Of a stretch of 64,000 nucleotides of DNA, positions 32,646 through 43,970 are shown piece after piece. Under the pieces are notes generated by a model, which saw only the letters and a program-made list of their open reading frames with translations, made no database searches and was not told where the DNA came from. The stretch's first letter is position 1, and each line of letters opens with the position of its first letter. This stretch comes from Blumeriella jaapii (Eukaryota > Ascomycota > Leotiomycetes > Helotiales > Drepanopezizaceae). The translations under genes were made by a program, and so were the position numbers. The DNA is taken from assembly GCA_009599575.1 (NCBI GenBank), contig VWND01000002.1:1780576-1844575 (forward strand). Direction: 5' to 3'.

Positions 32646-33543
32646 ACGTGTTTACCGAGCTGCTCTCGGAGAAAGCAACGGACACAGATAATGGCATGCT
32701 ATGAGCGAACAATCATATGCAATTTGAAAAGTATTGTTGTGTATGCACGAAGGAAACTGAACACGCATCCAGCAAAAACAAGGAAATTTTTGGATCCTTT
32801 GTTGCCTTTGCGTAGCAAGAGTAAGAGAAGACAGAATAGTTGGATTGGTGTTTAATCTTGCAATTGGTCTCCAGAGAAGAATAATACATGGTTTTGAGAA
32901 TGGAGAAAATTCAATTCGGTGAGCTGTATGGCTGGTTCATGAAGAAGACCGGGGAAAGAACTAGAAGACCGCTTTCAAGGCCTCACGATGGACGGAATGT
33001 CAACCAGGATATGAAAGAACTTTATAGATGCCATGAGAAATAAGGATCAGAGTGATGGGTTGAACATCAGCTAGGTTATCAGCGATTGATTTACCTATAG
33101 AAATGACCGGGGAGAGCTGATGCAATTGTCAAATCGAAGCCCGCCTTAAAAAGAAAAGAAATGATTTAACGTAACCATCCGTCGGAAATTTGAACCGAAA
33201 ATGGCACAAAAGAGTTAACATGTTTTGGCACAAACACAGTTGGTTCAACGGGCCGGTCAATGCGACCTTGAAAATCCAGACTGCTATTCTGACGAAAGAC
33301 CAACTAAAGCTATTGATCCATTTGTATGGCTAATCTGGGGCACAGTCATAATCGACAACGATAAATGCCATTCTCGATCGTATTCGAGAACTCATTTCCT
33401 CAAATGAAGACACAACTCTTGCTGCCCCATCTCACCTCACCGCATAGTGATTGCCGGGAAAAACCTCGGTCCCGCATATCCCTTCGCCACTACGCTCTGA
33501 ATATCAATATTGCTTGATGAGCTATGGTGTGGGCTCCACATCT
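32646..33543. other. A/T-richer spacer
   Basis: No supported gene. Base composition is visibly more A/T-rich than the surrounding genes. Confidence 0.5.
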
Positions 33544-35243
33544 TCAATAAAATGAATCGTCCACTAACGGGTGGATCGAATCTGACAGTGCATTTACTTT
33601 CTCCCGTTCGATGAAGAACCTGGCATGTGGTGCCATAAGCTCACCTCCCACAGCCCTGACTGCTTCTTGAGTGGCGATCTGAGATGCTTCCGCAGCCTCC
33701 GCCAGCGTGATATTGCTTGCTGTTTCTCGTCGTCTGGGAAGAGACGCTCGATTCATGCCGTGGAAATAGTCCTCATGCCATGGGACTGTTTCAACGTCCT
33801 CTTCGCTACTATCAGAGTCCTCGAATCTAATCGAGCTCATTATTCGATGGACTGTGCGATGCCGCGAAGATGCTGCGGGAGGCTCTTCATCTTCCGTGTC
33901 GCTGCATTCAGTTGTGACTTGGAACGGAGGCGCGTTCTCGGTGAACTCAAATGGTATTTGCGCAGTTCGATAATCACAATCTTCGTCCTCCAGACCGATG
34001 TTGTAGAGTCGGCGCGCGCGGACTTGGGCTGTGGTCATGCTTCCATCGTCATTATGTCGAACTGACACGATTGGTGGTAGCTCGTTCGCCGCTGAGATCC
34101 GGAGCGTCTCGGCTTGGCTGGTGAATATTTTATTTGATATTGGGCTGTACGGGTCAAAAGATCGTCAGATGTCATAGAGATAAAAACCATCCCCTCCTGA
34201 ACACTGTGAGGTCGTTAGTACATAGATTGCCGCTAGGGCATATCAATCCTTACGGTGCCGTATAACCAGAATGAGGGGCCTTGATGATCAGTTCCTTTAA
34301 CGAGAAGGCTGTGCCGCCTTGATGCCTGAGAACTAGGTTGCATCGATTGTTCTTTGTGCAATAAACCGTCGAGTCGTTCTTCAGTACGTTTTCGGCAGCG
34401 TAATTACCACCGTGTTCGGAGAAGATTCCTCCGTCACAGCTAGCAATCTCCATTTTGAGCTTCCCCGCCTCCACTTGACCATATCTTCCGTAGCTAAACC
34501 CCCTGAAACCAGAGTCCACTTTCTCGTTATCGAGCTTCATCCGCTTAGCTCTTCGATTGTGGTCAGCTTCGGCCCCCGGATATTGATGCGCAGGCTCCAT
34601 GGTGGGAGAGGATATATTTGGGACGGGATCATCCAAAAGAGCTCTCAATGTAGAGCTAGCCTGCTCGAGTTGTCTCCCAGCATGCTGCAGATCAGCCAGA
34701 CCGTTGCTTACGCCGCTCTCTCCGAAGGTTCTGTTCCTCTCTACGGTCCGGTCATTTGTTGTTAGCCGCGATCTTCCACGTCTCGCACCTATGCTAGCTG
34801 TCCTTGAAGCAGCTCTTTCACGGGGTGTTGGTTCGGCTGGTGGGTTCGGAGGCAAAACGAAGAGAGGCGAGCCTTCTGGCTCATCCCCAGGATGTGGCCG
34901 CCTCCTCCTATCGCCTGCCTGCTCTGCCATAGTATGTAGTAATCCTCCTCTTCGGTGGCGATATCGCTCTATCGCCCTGAGCAGCTCCCCAGATGGACTG
35001 ATATCATGTGAGGTCTGAGTATTGTCGAGTATTTCTCGTACTATTCGGGCTGCCGTCTCTCTGTTGGAATCGGAGGCAGGAGGATCGTCAAAATTGCCGG
35101 ACTTGATCAAGAAGTTATTATCGGTGGTCTCGAGAGGCTGCAGCCATTCTGCCGCAACGAGCAGAGTCTTCGAGAACGAGTACAAGTTCGACACAAAGAG
35201 ACGGAGGTGGCTGGCTTACCATCAATGACAATGGCCTCGGCAT
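33544..35243 (-). CDS. fungal protein of unknown function with a beta-rich core
   Basis: Tentative exons 35243-35220, 35167-34254, 34203-34067, 34028-33544 (about 519 residues). The surest part is the 34254/34203 junction (50-bp intron), giving KAPHSGYTAP-VQEGMVFISM. A beta-rich core precedes it: GQVEAGKLKMEIASCDGG, ENVLKNDSTVYCTKNNRCNLVLRHQG, FSLKELIIKAP. The C-terminal half has FQVTTECSDTEDEEPP and acidic/Ser-rich stretches. From memory this arrangement is widespread in Pezizomycotina, but I know no function. Two points are weak. An alternative first junction (donor 35219, acceptor 35149) gives AEAIVIDEWLQPLE but leaves no ATG. The third intron, 34066-34029, is only 38 bp and may instead reflect a frameshift. 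Divergent from AOS1. Confidence 0.65.
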
Positions 35244-35744
35244 AGGGGGAATGGCGACGAGGCCAGGGAACGGGTGTTCACCGACAATCGCTGATGAAGG
35301 AGGATACAGATGCAATATATTGATAACCGGGCGAGCGTGTTTCGACGACCTTGCCACGATCGAGGGTTCTTTGCTGAGTATGTACTGTAGGAGTAAAAGA
35401 GAAAATGCCACTTCTTTCACGACTTGACGTGACGTTTGTTCCGGTGACTGGTGACTTGCCTTATGTGGGGGAGAGACAGACTCTGGCACTACTTGCAAAG
35501 TCCCGCTTTAATTGGCTCTGAGACGTCGGCGATTAGATAAACCGAACGCCGATCGACCTTACAGTACAGCCGCGTTCAGGCGCGCGTTTGCTCTCGACTT
35601 TGGAGATCAGCTTCACTTTTACAACTGGATCAGCACCCAATCAAAAGGGCTACAACTTGTTCTGTTCACTCAAGCAACGACTCAATCGATACACACGCCC
35701 ACAACAGTGGATGCTCTTCCCGAGGCCTTGACGAAACCTCTACC
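35244..35744. promoter_or_regulatory. bidirectional promoter region, unknown protein / AOS1
   Basis: About 500 bp between divergent starts. Contains TACAGTACAGCC near 35560. No factor sites assigned. Confidence 0.45.
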
Positions 35745-37038
35745 ATGGCAGAAACGACAGCTACGCCAGCTACGCCGACGTATCCTGCGCAAGTGCTTCC
35801 AATCCCCACTGATGTGTCCCCCGCAGAAGCTGGCATTAGCGCTGGTGAATATTCTCTCCTCATCTTCACTGTGCGATACTGACAATCTCTAGATGAGATC
35901 GCGCTGTACGATCGACAAATCAGACTCTGGGGCGTCCAGGCGCAAGAGAAGATTCGCAATGCCAACGTCCTCCTTATTACCCTGAAAGCGCTTGCCAATG
36001 AAATTGCAAAGAATCTCGTCCTTGCCGGCATTAATTCCCTTACAATAGTTGACCACGAGACCATCACTGAGAACGACCTTGGCTCGCAATTCTTTATCTC
36101 AGAGTCTGACGTTGGTTCGTTCCGAGCAGAGGCTGCTGCACCGCAGATCCGAAAGCTGAACCCGAGAGTCAATGTTGTCGTGGACCGGGATAACATCAAG
36201 GACAAGAGTCCGGATTACTTTGGGAAGTTCGACGTGGTCATTGCCACGGACTTGCTCCCGGATTCGTTGAACATCATCAATACGGCAACGAGGATCAATC
36301 ATAGACCTTTCTATGCAGCGGGAGTCCATGGTTTCTATGGTTTCATATTCTCCGACTTGATTCAGCATGACTATCTCGTAGAGAGAGAGAAGGGAAACAG
36401 AGAAACCGTGATCGGACCCGAGACCCGAACCCGAAGTATTATTGGTACCAAGGTCAAGAAGGAGAGCGGAAAATGTCGAGATGGTCACCAAGCGGGAACT
36501 CTATTCTACGTGGTTCTTGGCTAGCGATGCCGCGAGTCTGCCGGCTGAGTACCTGAAGAGTAAACGTCGACTGAAGGCTGTTACTCCAATTCTGTCATGC
36601 CTCCGCGCCTTGTGGGAGTTCCTCCAGATGAACGACGATCGATTGCCGAAGACAGCAGACGACTACAAAGTGTTCACAAAATTGGCTACCCACAAACACA
36701 AGGCTCTAGGTCTTCCAGACGATACGCTCCGCTCTGAAGTCCTGCGCAAATTCCTACAGAATCTGGGTTGTGAAATAGCCCCAGTTACGGCGGTTCTTGG
36801 AGGTCAGCTTGCTCAAGATGTCATCAATGTCCTTGGGGCTCGCCAACAACCAATTCAGAACATGGTCATATTCGATGGTGATACCATGGAGGCACCAATG
36901 TATGCTTTACATCCGGAGGGCATGCTTGGCGAAGCCTTGTTACCACTATCTGTGGGTGCTGGAAATGGTACTCTGGTGGATGGAATACTCCCAATCAATG
37001 CTGGAATCGATTTCCCGTCCGCAATCATCCAGGTCTGA
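35745..37038 (+). CDS. AOS1: SUMO-activating enzyme E1 subunit Aos1, with a one-base frame break
   Basis: The Aos1 half of the Aos1-Uba2 heterodimer that adenylates SUMO. Exons 35745-35844 and 35893-37038 with a 48-bp intron (GTGAAT donor, TCTAG acceptor). The join gives AGISA-DEIALYDRQIRLWG. Family marks: YDRQIRLWGVQAQEKI, ANEIAKNLVLAGINSLTIVDHE, ETVIGPETRTRS, MVTKRELYSTWFLASD, RRLKAVTPILSCLRALWEF, PVTAVLGGQLAQDVINVLG. As expected for Aos1 there is no catalytic-Cys domain. The frame breaks at the AAAA run 36470-36473. Deleting one A gives KKESGN-VEMVTKREL and a 414-residue protein. As written, translation stops at about 36524. A frame-restoring 28-bp GT-AG segment (36453-36480) exists but is shorter than normal fungal introns. 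Confidence 0.88.
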
Positions 37039-37319
37039 ATTGCATTTTTGGCGTTAATGTACCAATAAAAGTTGCTGGCTTTGATTTGCATGGAGATCTC
37101 CGGGAAATGGATATGAGGTCGAAACAGCGTGCCAGCAAGGCACCAGGGATACCCAGACTGGCGTTATACGGGAGGAGTTGTGGTACTTATGCAATCGTGG
37201 TAGCATAAGCCCTAGCGTAGCAATGTGGTGGCCTCAGCTGTCCCAAAAGCTCTCAAGGTGATAGCATCCATCGACAGGGCAAAGGTCGCCATATCAAAAT
37301 TTCGATGAGCGGCCAATTC

Positions 37320-38387
37320 TCAATCATCCGTTGAACAGTCGTCCTCGTCCTCGTCCTCGTTATTATCTCCATCTCCGGATGCACGTTCAAGCCTGTCCAC
37401 GTCCTCAAAGCCCTTGTCTCTCGCAAGATCCTCCTCCTCTTCGTCGTCTTCACTACTAACGCTCTTCGCTCTCTTGCCCCTCCCAGTCCCCACGACAGCA
37501 CCCTCTCCCTTTCTCACAAAAACATAACTCCTAGCACTCCTCTCCTCGCCCCTCCAGCCGCCGCCCTCTTTCCCTCTCTTCCCCTTCACAATCCCCAAAG
37601 TCCTCGCATGCTTATATCCCGGGTACGCCTTGGCCTGGAAGCGAAAGCTCTGCGCGACCTCCATTCCCGCATGCCGCCCCAGATCTCTGATATTCCACAG
37701 TGTATACGGCTCACCCTCGAACAGCGTGACGATGATGGAGCTGCCTTTGGTAGGGGACAGGGAAGGCAAGGCTTGCTTGAAGAAGGATACTAGTAGCTCT
37801 ACAGGTCGACACATATTCATCAGCTGCTACTTTTTCTTCTTTGTACTGCCCACTCAATATCCTCGACCCAGAGAAACATCGCGCTTACCTTGATTATACC
37901 TGACCTGCCGATTCACATCCGTACTCTTCCCGCCCACATGCGGAAAATTGAAGATCACCCTATCCATCACTCCTACCCCCTTCCCCTTGCCCGTGGTCCA
38001 CGGCTTCATCTTCCCAGCGTCAACCCCATACCTCACACTCCCGCCCCCGTCCTCCACAGCGGCGATATTTTCCGCTACCTGCGGATATTTCTCCCTCAGC
38101 TCCGCCTCGCTCTCCAGCACTGTCGCCGTCACATTCTCGCACCCATGCGTCTCGATCAGACTCCGCGCGAACGAGAGATCGCCCTCGCCGATCAACAAGA
38201 TGGCGTCCGAGGGGCAGAAGGGGATCGTGGGTTTCGCGTGCAAGGCTTGGGTCGTGCGCTTGGCGGGGGTTTTCGGGACTGGTTTGGATTTGGAAATACC
38301 TGAGGCCCGCGTGAGTGTCCTGGATCCTTTATGTTTCTTGGAGGAGGAAGAGGCTGCGCCGGCTTTGGCGCGTTTGTTCTTCCCCAT
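37320..38387 (-). CDS. BMT5: 25S rRNA (uridine-N3)-methyltransferase, Bmt5 type
   Basis: Nucleolar Rossmann-fold methyltransferase (DUF2431) that makes m3U in large-subunit rRNA. Exons 38387-37889 and 37798-37320, 90-bp intron (GTAAGC donor, TGTAG acceptor), 325 residues. The N-terminus is basic (MGKNKRAKAG, SSKKHKGSR), fitting nucleolar targeting. The SAM-binding motif is AILLIGEGDLSFARSL, followed by ENVTATVLESE, GVDAGKM, and the hallmark RVIFNFPHVGGKSTDVNRQ. The join reads VRYNQ-ELLVSFFKQALP. SSIIVTLFEGEPYTLWNI and the GMEVAQSFRFQAKAYPGYKHART region complete the fold. The C-terminus is a long acidic tail (EDDEEEEDL, NNEDEDEDD). Start is the first ATG in frame. Confidence 0.9.
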
Positions 38388-39378
38388 TGTTGTACAATCA
38401 TGGGTCGGCTGCCCAATATGCTGGCGAGGAGGATGTTGATGGGCCCGGCCGGCGGAGTTCGGTCTCGACTCCCGAAGTCTCGAAGAAGGACGGACCGAGC
38501 CGAACAGTTTCACATCTTTCATTTCCCAACCCACATCAACCGAAGCATAGACAAATCGAATATCTTTTGTCAGTTGTACTTGCAACTTAACTGCCTCACA
38601 AACCCACCAGATCGACTCCTGCATTCTTTTCTTCGTTCACCCTCACTCACCCCAAGCCGGCCGAGAGCAAGCCACTAGCTGTGACGGCCAGACCAACAGA
38701 TATGCTTCTTTGAGACGACTCCTGTCTGAAGGTCTCGCTCCATGCTTAAAGTAAGCACTTTCGATCGTGGTCTTTTAGAGATTCCGGTGTCTTATCGTCG
38801 AAATCTTTCGCGATAGCGTTATGGCGATGCTGCTGGCGAGTGATTAAGCTATCGCTCAAAAGAAACTGCTTAGATAACTTCTCAGCTCTTGCTCTTGACT
38901 TAACATCGAGAAATCGTCATCGGCAAACGACATCTTCGAAACGCTATGTTGCCTACGAGCTTGCCACTCTTGACCTATATGCGTGCCTTTTTTGTATGTG
39001 GTTGCGCTGATAATTAGATGGCTTATTGATAGATCAAGCGACAATAATACATGCAGTGGATTTGTTACTTTTACCAGAGATATGTAAGAGTCTTTCTAAT
39101 TGTACCTGGCCTTTTTGGTTTATTGTAGTGCCCTTTCTGCTTCATCTTCTTCTTCTCTTTTCGTTACGGCAGCATTTTCAATGTTATCGAGTCTTCTCTT
39201 CTTTATGTGCAAATCAAGTATCAAGTGCCGAGTGGCAATTCCCATGATGCATGCCTCATTTCTAAACATACGGCATGTGTCAAGACCTGGGATACTTTTT
39301 CAATACTACGATCTTTCAAACCGTGTTTCCGTGTTTTCTATAACCTGGTCCACAATTTCTAGTTCCCCTCGAACCCTC
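38388..39378. other. spacer, no supported gene
   Basis: 5' region of BMT5 followed by A/T-richer sequence. Short open frames only; nothing else supported. Confidence 0.5.
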
Positions 39379-39989
39379 TCACTCCATCTTCCTCTCTCCA
39401 AAGCTCTTCCCCTTATACAGAACCGAGCCCTCCAGCGTCTTTTCCCACTCCTGCTTACCCTCAGTAAACGACTCCCACTCGGGCGTCGGGATCTTCGGGA
39501 AAATCCCCAGCTTCAAAACCGTCTTCCCTTCGTACAGCGGCGTCACGGATTTGATGGGGCTTTGCACATGATTAACTCCCCGGCCGCCCCCCACATCACT
39601 TGGAGTGTGAGAAAACTCACTTCCCGCAGTTTGAGCAAAAGTACCGCCCCAGAGGATTTCCGCTCAGCGTGTCTTTATCCTCATACCGCTTGAGGTTTTC
39701 TTCACCTATGATCTCGAACTTCTCGTTTTCGATCACGAGATTCGTGGCAGCGGCTATGCTCAAGTCAGCTTGACGTTTGTGGCAAAGCAGGAACACGATT
39801 GGGAATCATCTGCACGTTCGAGAATGCCCATGCCCCTCAAAGAGAAATGGGTGGAGGGGGCCAGAACGCACCAGATCCAGCGACCTTTTTGCAATTCGTG
39901 CATCTGCAGATGTGACCCCTCCTCCGGGTGAACAGGTCGGGATCGTGGACACGGACTTTGATAGCGCCGCAGAGACAGGTGCCTTCCAT
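39379..39989 (-). CDS. GFA/CENP-V-type zinc-binding protein
   Basis: Member of the glutathione-dependent formaldehyde-activating-like (GFA/CENP-V) fold. Three exons: 39989-39872, 39753-39621, 39559-39379; introns 118 and 61 bp (donors GTGCGT and GTGAGT). The product is 143 residues, normal for the family. Zinc ligands are visible in GTCLCGAIKV, HICRCTNCKKVAG and RYFCSNCGN. The middle reads ATNLVIENEKFEIIGEENLK and the end GSVLYKGKSFGERKME. All three short Cys clusters are intact. Substrate is unknown; proteins of this fold are usually cytosolic and small, and enzymatic activity is rarely shown. Confidence 0.88.
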
Positions 39990-41432
39990 GTTGGGGGGAG
40001 ATCGAAAGCAGAACAAGGAAGTATAGTCGAGTTGGCACTGCACTGTGCTGCTTTCGGTGAACAGGGACCTTGATGGCCTTGTCTTGCAAGAAGTGAAAAG
40101 GAGGATTAAATGGGTCGGATGGGTGCCGACAGGTGGAGGAGTGCGGGGTCGATGATGACGAAAAGCGTCGTTACAATTGCTAATCCGAGCACTCGAACAT
40201 GGTGGATTTCTAATATCACCCACGTGATAATGGAGGCTATAGAGACCTATCTCCGCGTACATAAATCTGAGCTTGTCCTGCTCCTGCTGCTACAGTCCCA
40301 AGTCAAGAGCCTCAGATGCAAAGAATGTGATGCAACGACGGCCGCTCGCCTGTTTACATAGCACGGCATTACCGAGATCTGAGCCAGGATGCAACGTTGC
40401 CGAAAGAATTTGCCGAACCTAGCCCTTTCAGGCCGGATAAATACATCCCAGCTGAGAGCCCCTATCTTGTTTGCTATTATGTACATAGTATGTACCGTAC
40501 TGTACTGTACTGTGCAGTACTTACTATCTAGTATCTGACCCCCGATGATGTCCTTGTTTTGGCCCGAGGCGGAGCATTCGCAAGTGGCTCTGAGAGGCGA
40601 TTACCCAACATGCGGGAGAATAGATGTCCAACCATAGTTCGCCGCCTCAGTCCTTATGTCACAGCCCATTGCAAAAACACATTTCGAACGTCTTCGAGGG
40701 TATAAGGTGCAAGGCGTATCTGATGAACAGCACGAGCTCTTGCAAGCACAGGATTCGCTTGGGTTGCGGATACCTCTTCAATGACTGGTTCGCTGCCATC
40801 ATCTTGTTTTTCGTAATCTATCTACAGTACTTTGTCACTCCCGCAGTACGGAGTAGAGAAGGGAAGTCGGTTGCGGACAGTTGATGTGATCATTGCAATA
40901 GAGACGACATCTTCCATGGGGCTTCGAAGTTGTGCCCGCTACAAACACTAATCCGCACGGGGATCTAGATTCCACGCATCGATGATGTGCATTGAAACGA
41001 CGGCATTCGTAGAAGTGTAAACTCTCATATCAGAAAGCTAAAGTCTGTTCTGTACCAGCAAATCAAAGCACAGCTCCGCAATCGATGCAGTCGCTACGGT
41101 GGATCACCACTTTGTCTCTTATTGGCTAGAGAACCACGCGAAATGTCGCTGTACGGAGCATGCAGACTTTTAATTCTCTCAATCCAGCTCAGGTTCTCGT
41201 CAGGACTTGCCATATCTATGCGTGGGGTAAAAGAGCTGAACGTGACGTGCTACAGCACGTAGGAGCTCAACGCTTCCCCTCCTGACATTCTACGGTACTG
41301 TACTGTACAATCCTCGTTTAACTCGCCAACCTCATCCTCAAACTCCAAGAACAACTTCGACATCGAAGAACGTTGAATCTTCCTTGCTAAACCCCTTCCT
41401 GGAGATCAGCACAACTTCGGAGTTCCATCAAA
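39990..41432. other. spacer between divergent genes
   Basis: 1.4 kb. It contains TACCGTACTGTACTGTACTG near 40492 and CGGTACTGTACTGTACAATC near 41293, both of the TACAG family; the second is about 140 bp before the superoxide dismutase ATG. No gene supported. Confidence 0.5.
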
Positions 41433-42127
41433 ATGGCTTTCACGCTCCCCCCCCTCCCATACGCATACGATGTACGAACCCGTCTACAGAACGCCAAACA
41501 GTACTTACTAACAGCCACCAGGCCCTCGAGCCGCAAATCAGTGCCCAGATCATGACGCTACACCACACAAAGCACCACCAGACCTACATCAACGTCCTCA
41601 ATGCAACCTTGCAATCGCAATCTGCAGCATCCACCAAGAACGACATCGTGACGCAGCTGCACCTGCAGAACAACCTCAACTTCAGCGCCGGCGGCCACAT
41701 CAACCACACGATCTTCTGGGAGAACCTCGCCCCGTCCTCATCTCCCCACGCCCAAGTGTCCGCCGCTCCCAAGCTGGCGGCCGCGCTGGCGGCCCGCTGG
41801 GGCTCGGTCGAGAAGTTTCAGGAGAAGTTCAACGCGACGCTGCTCGGGCTGAAGGGCAGCGGCTGGGGATGGCTGGTGCAGGACGTGGAGAGCGGCGCGC
41901 TGGAAATCACGACGAGCCGGGACCAGGATATCGTGCCTGCGGGCAAGAAGCCGCTGCTGGGCGTGGATATGTGGGAGCATGCGTACTACCTGCAGTACTT
42001 GAACGACAAGGCCAGCTACGCCAAGGGCATCTGGCTGGTGATCAACTGGAAGAAGGTTGAGGAGAGACTGGAGGGGAACTATGAGGCGGTGTTTGGGGCT
42101 TTGGCAGGCTTGAGGGCGAGCATCTAG
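41433..42127 (+). CDS. Fe/Mn superoxide dismutase, probably cytosolic, with Lys at the active-site Gln position
   Basis: Converts superoxide to peroxide and oxygen. Exons 41433-41471 and 41522-42127 (50-bp intron, GTACGA donor, CACCAG acceptor), 214 residues. The start MAFTLPPLPYAYD has no mitochondrial leader, like known cytosolic fungal Mn-SODs. Metal ligands are in place: His27 (LHHTKHHQTY), His75 (GGHINHTIFW), Asp162 and His166 (GVDMWEHAYYLQY); the gateway Tyr is Tyr35. In LLGLKGSGWGWLV, Lys124 occupies the position that is Gln in typical Mn-SODs (human Gln143, in VQGSGWGW). That Gln contacts the metal-bound solvent, so activity or metal choice could differ. The C-terminus NWKKVEERLEGNYEAVFG is normal. 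Confidence 0.92.
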
Positions 42128-43970
42128 ATGCGATATGGTCCGGTACAGTAGTGTCGTAGACATCTCTTGATGGTGAGAATGGGGCTAGTTGGCAATATCA
42201 TGCACGCAAAATGACTGCCATGACATTCCAACAAAATAATGGTATACAGCTGCTTTGCAACGAGAATCCCGACATGAGCCAAAGGCTGATGAGGTGCTCG
42301 AAACATCGCAAACTGGCTCAACGGGCTATCTGGAGTCACATGACCGTGAGGAATTGGGCCGACAAGAAAGAGACTTGCACAAGAGCGCTCGCTCCATCCG
42401 ATCTTCCTCCTTCGCAGCAGCACTGCAGCACCGCAGCAACGACACAACCATGACCACATATCGAGCTTGAGTTTTCCAATTTCCAGATGGACTCTTCCTT
42501 CAGATTCTTCCATGAGCAGCTTACTCGCTCGCTCATGCATCGACGAGATAACGCACGCCTCCGAAATCCGACAGCTTGTCGCGTTGAGCATGGCCTTACG
42601 TATGCTGTACTTGTCTAAGGGGCGTCGTGACAACGGTGATCATGATAATACACGGTTCCCCAGTCTTGTCTGCTCTGGGGGATCGCCAATAAGTTATTTC
42701 CATCCTGCGGGGGAGGGCTGAAAGCTCTTCTTTTCAGCCTGGCCCAAGGGGCGTGAAGATGTTAGTCTCGTGTGTGTTTTTTTGTGGGGGGATTGGAGTG
42801 GATTAGTATTTCGTACCTTTGCTTTTTCTCACCTCGGTTTTTATTTTTGTATTCTTGCGTGTTGATTTTTTTGTTCTTCTCGCGCTCCGCATAGTTGAGG
42901 TGAGATTAGTGATCTCAACTCTACATTTGTACAGCCGATGTTTCAAGCTGTTTCTTCACGCCGTACCTCAGCCATGATGCGATGCGATGCAGTTTCACTG
43001 TTGCAAGAAGGCAGTAGTTCGACTGCACAGGTACAGCTGCAAATGCCGAGGTCTCTTTCATGAATTGGCCCGGCAATTTTGTACTATTTTAGCCCTTTTC
43101 TGTCTATATAATTGGCTAAGCGTCAGAGATAAGGGAGATTCTGTATTCAAGCCTTATTCGGTTGGGATCTTTTACTGAGATAGGTGCATGTTTACCTACC
43201 TCACTTTATCGTTAGATTTGGATCTCATTTTTTTAGATTCACATTGGACATTGTTTTCCCCCGCGCGCCCCCCTAATAATGCGAGTAAGGAGGCGGAGAC
43301 TTGCACAGTACCTAGCTATTTCCCAAGCGGGTCTGCCGTTGATCAAGAGTTCAGGGGGAGATAAGAAGCACTTTAGGCAAAACAATACAAGCTCATTTGA
43401 CAGCGCACGTTCACTGTTCATTCTTGGTATGACGGAAAGCGTCACCACGTGTGGGCGCGAGCCAAAATATACTAACAGCTGTTCCACTTTTAGGTAAAAA
43501 GCAGATCTAAGTCGATTTTCTTTTCGAAATAGGGGAAATATTGTGGACGGCACAGTACAATTATAGTACAAGCCAACCTCATTTGACAGCGCACAGGCAA
43601 CATCTCATCATGCTAATTTTTTTTTACCTTATCCATACAGCTCGGAATGACGAAAGGCGGAAAGGTACTACTTTCCCCCTAATAATGCGGGTTGGGGCTA
43701 ATCAGACAATAGCCTCTCCAGAATGGGTCTGCTCTTCACGTGTGGGGTGTGGAGAGAAGATAGCAGTAACTCAAGTCCGAGTGTGCCTTGGAAGGAACGC
43801 TGTCGCCGAAGATGTTGATTAACACGTTTATATTTACCTCTTGACATGCGAGCTAGGTTGGCGTGGCATTAAGTATATAGCTAGGTCGACATCATTGGTA
43901 AGTCGGCATCCTCATCTCAGTATCATCTGCTTTAAATCTCCAACCAAGCCGAGCGACGCCACTCTCCCTA
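42128..43970. other. 1.8-kb spacer before the acid phosphatase
   Basis: No supported gene. From 42770 to 43200 the + strand is T-rich. Between 43268 and 43690 two short blocks (CCCCCTAATAATGCG and CTCATTTGACAGCGCAC) each occur twice. A GCACAGTACAATTATAGTAC block lies at 43550. Confidence 0.5.
43268..43689. repeat. two duplicated short blocks upstream of the acid phosphatase
   Basis: CCCCCTAATAATGCG is at about 43268 and 43675; CTCATTTGACAGCGCAC is at 43392 and 43578. Both pairs are in the same orientation, but their order is swapped between copies. This could be an old rearranged duplication or repeated regulatory sites. Confidence 0.6.
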
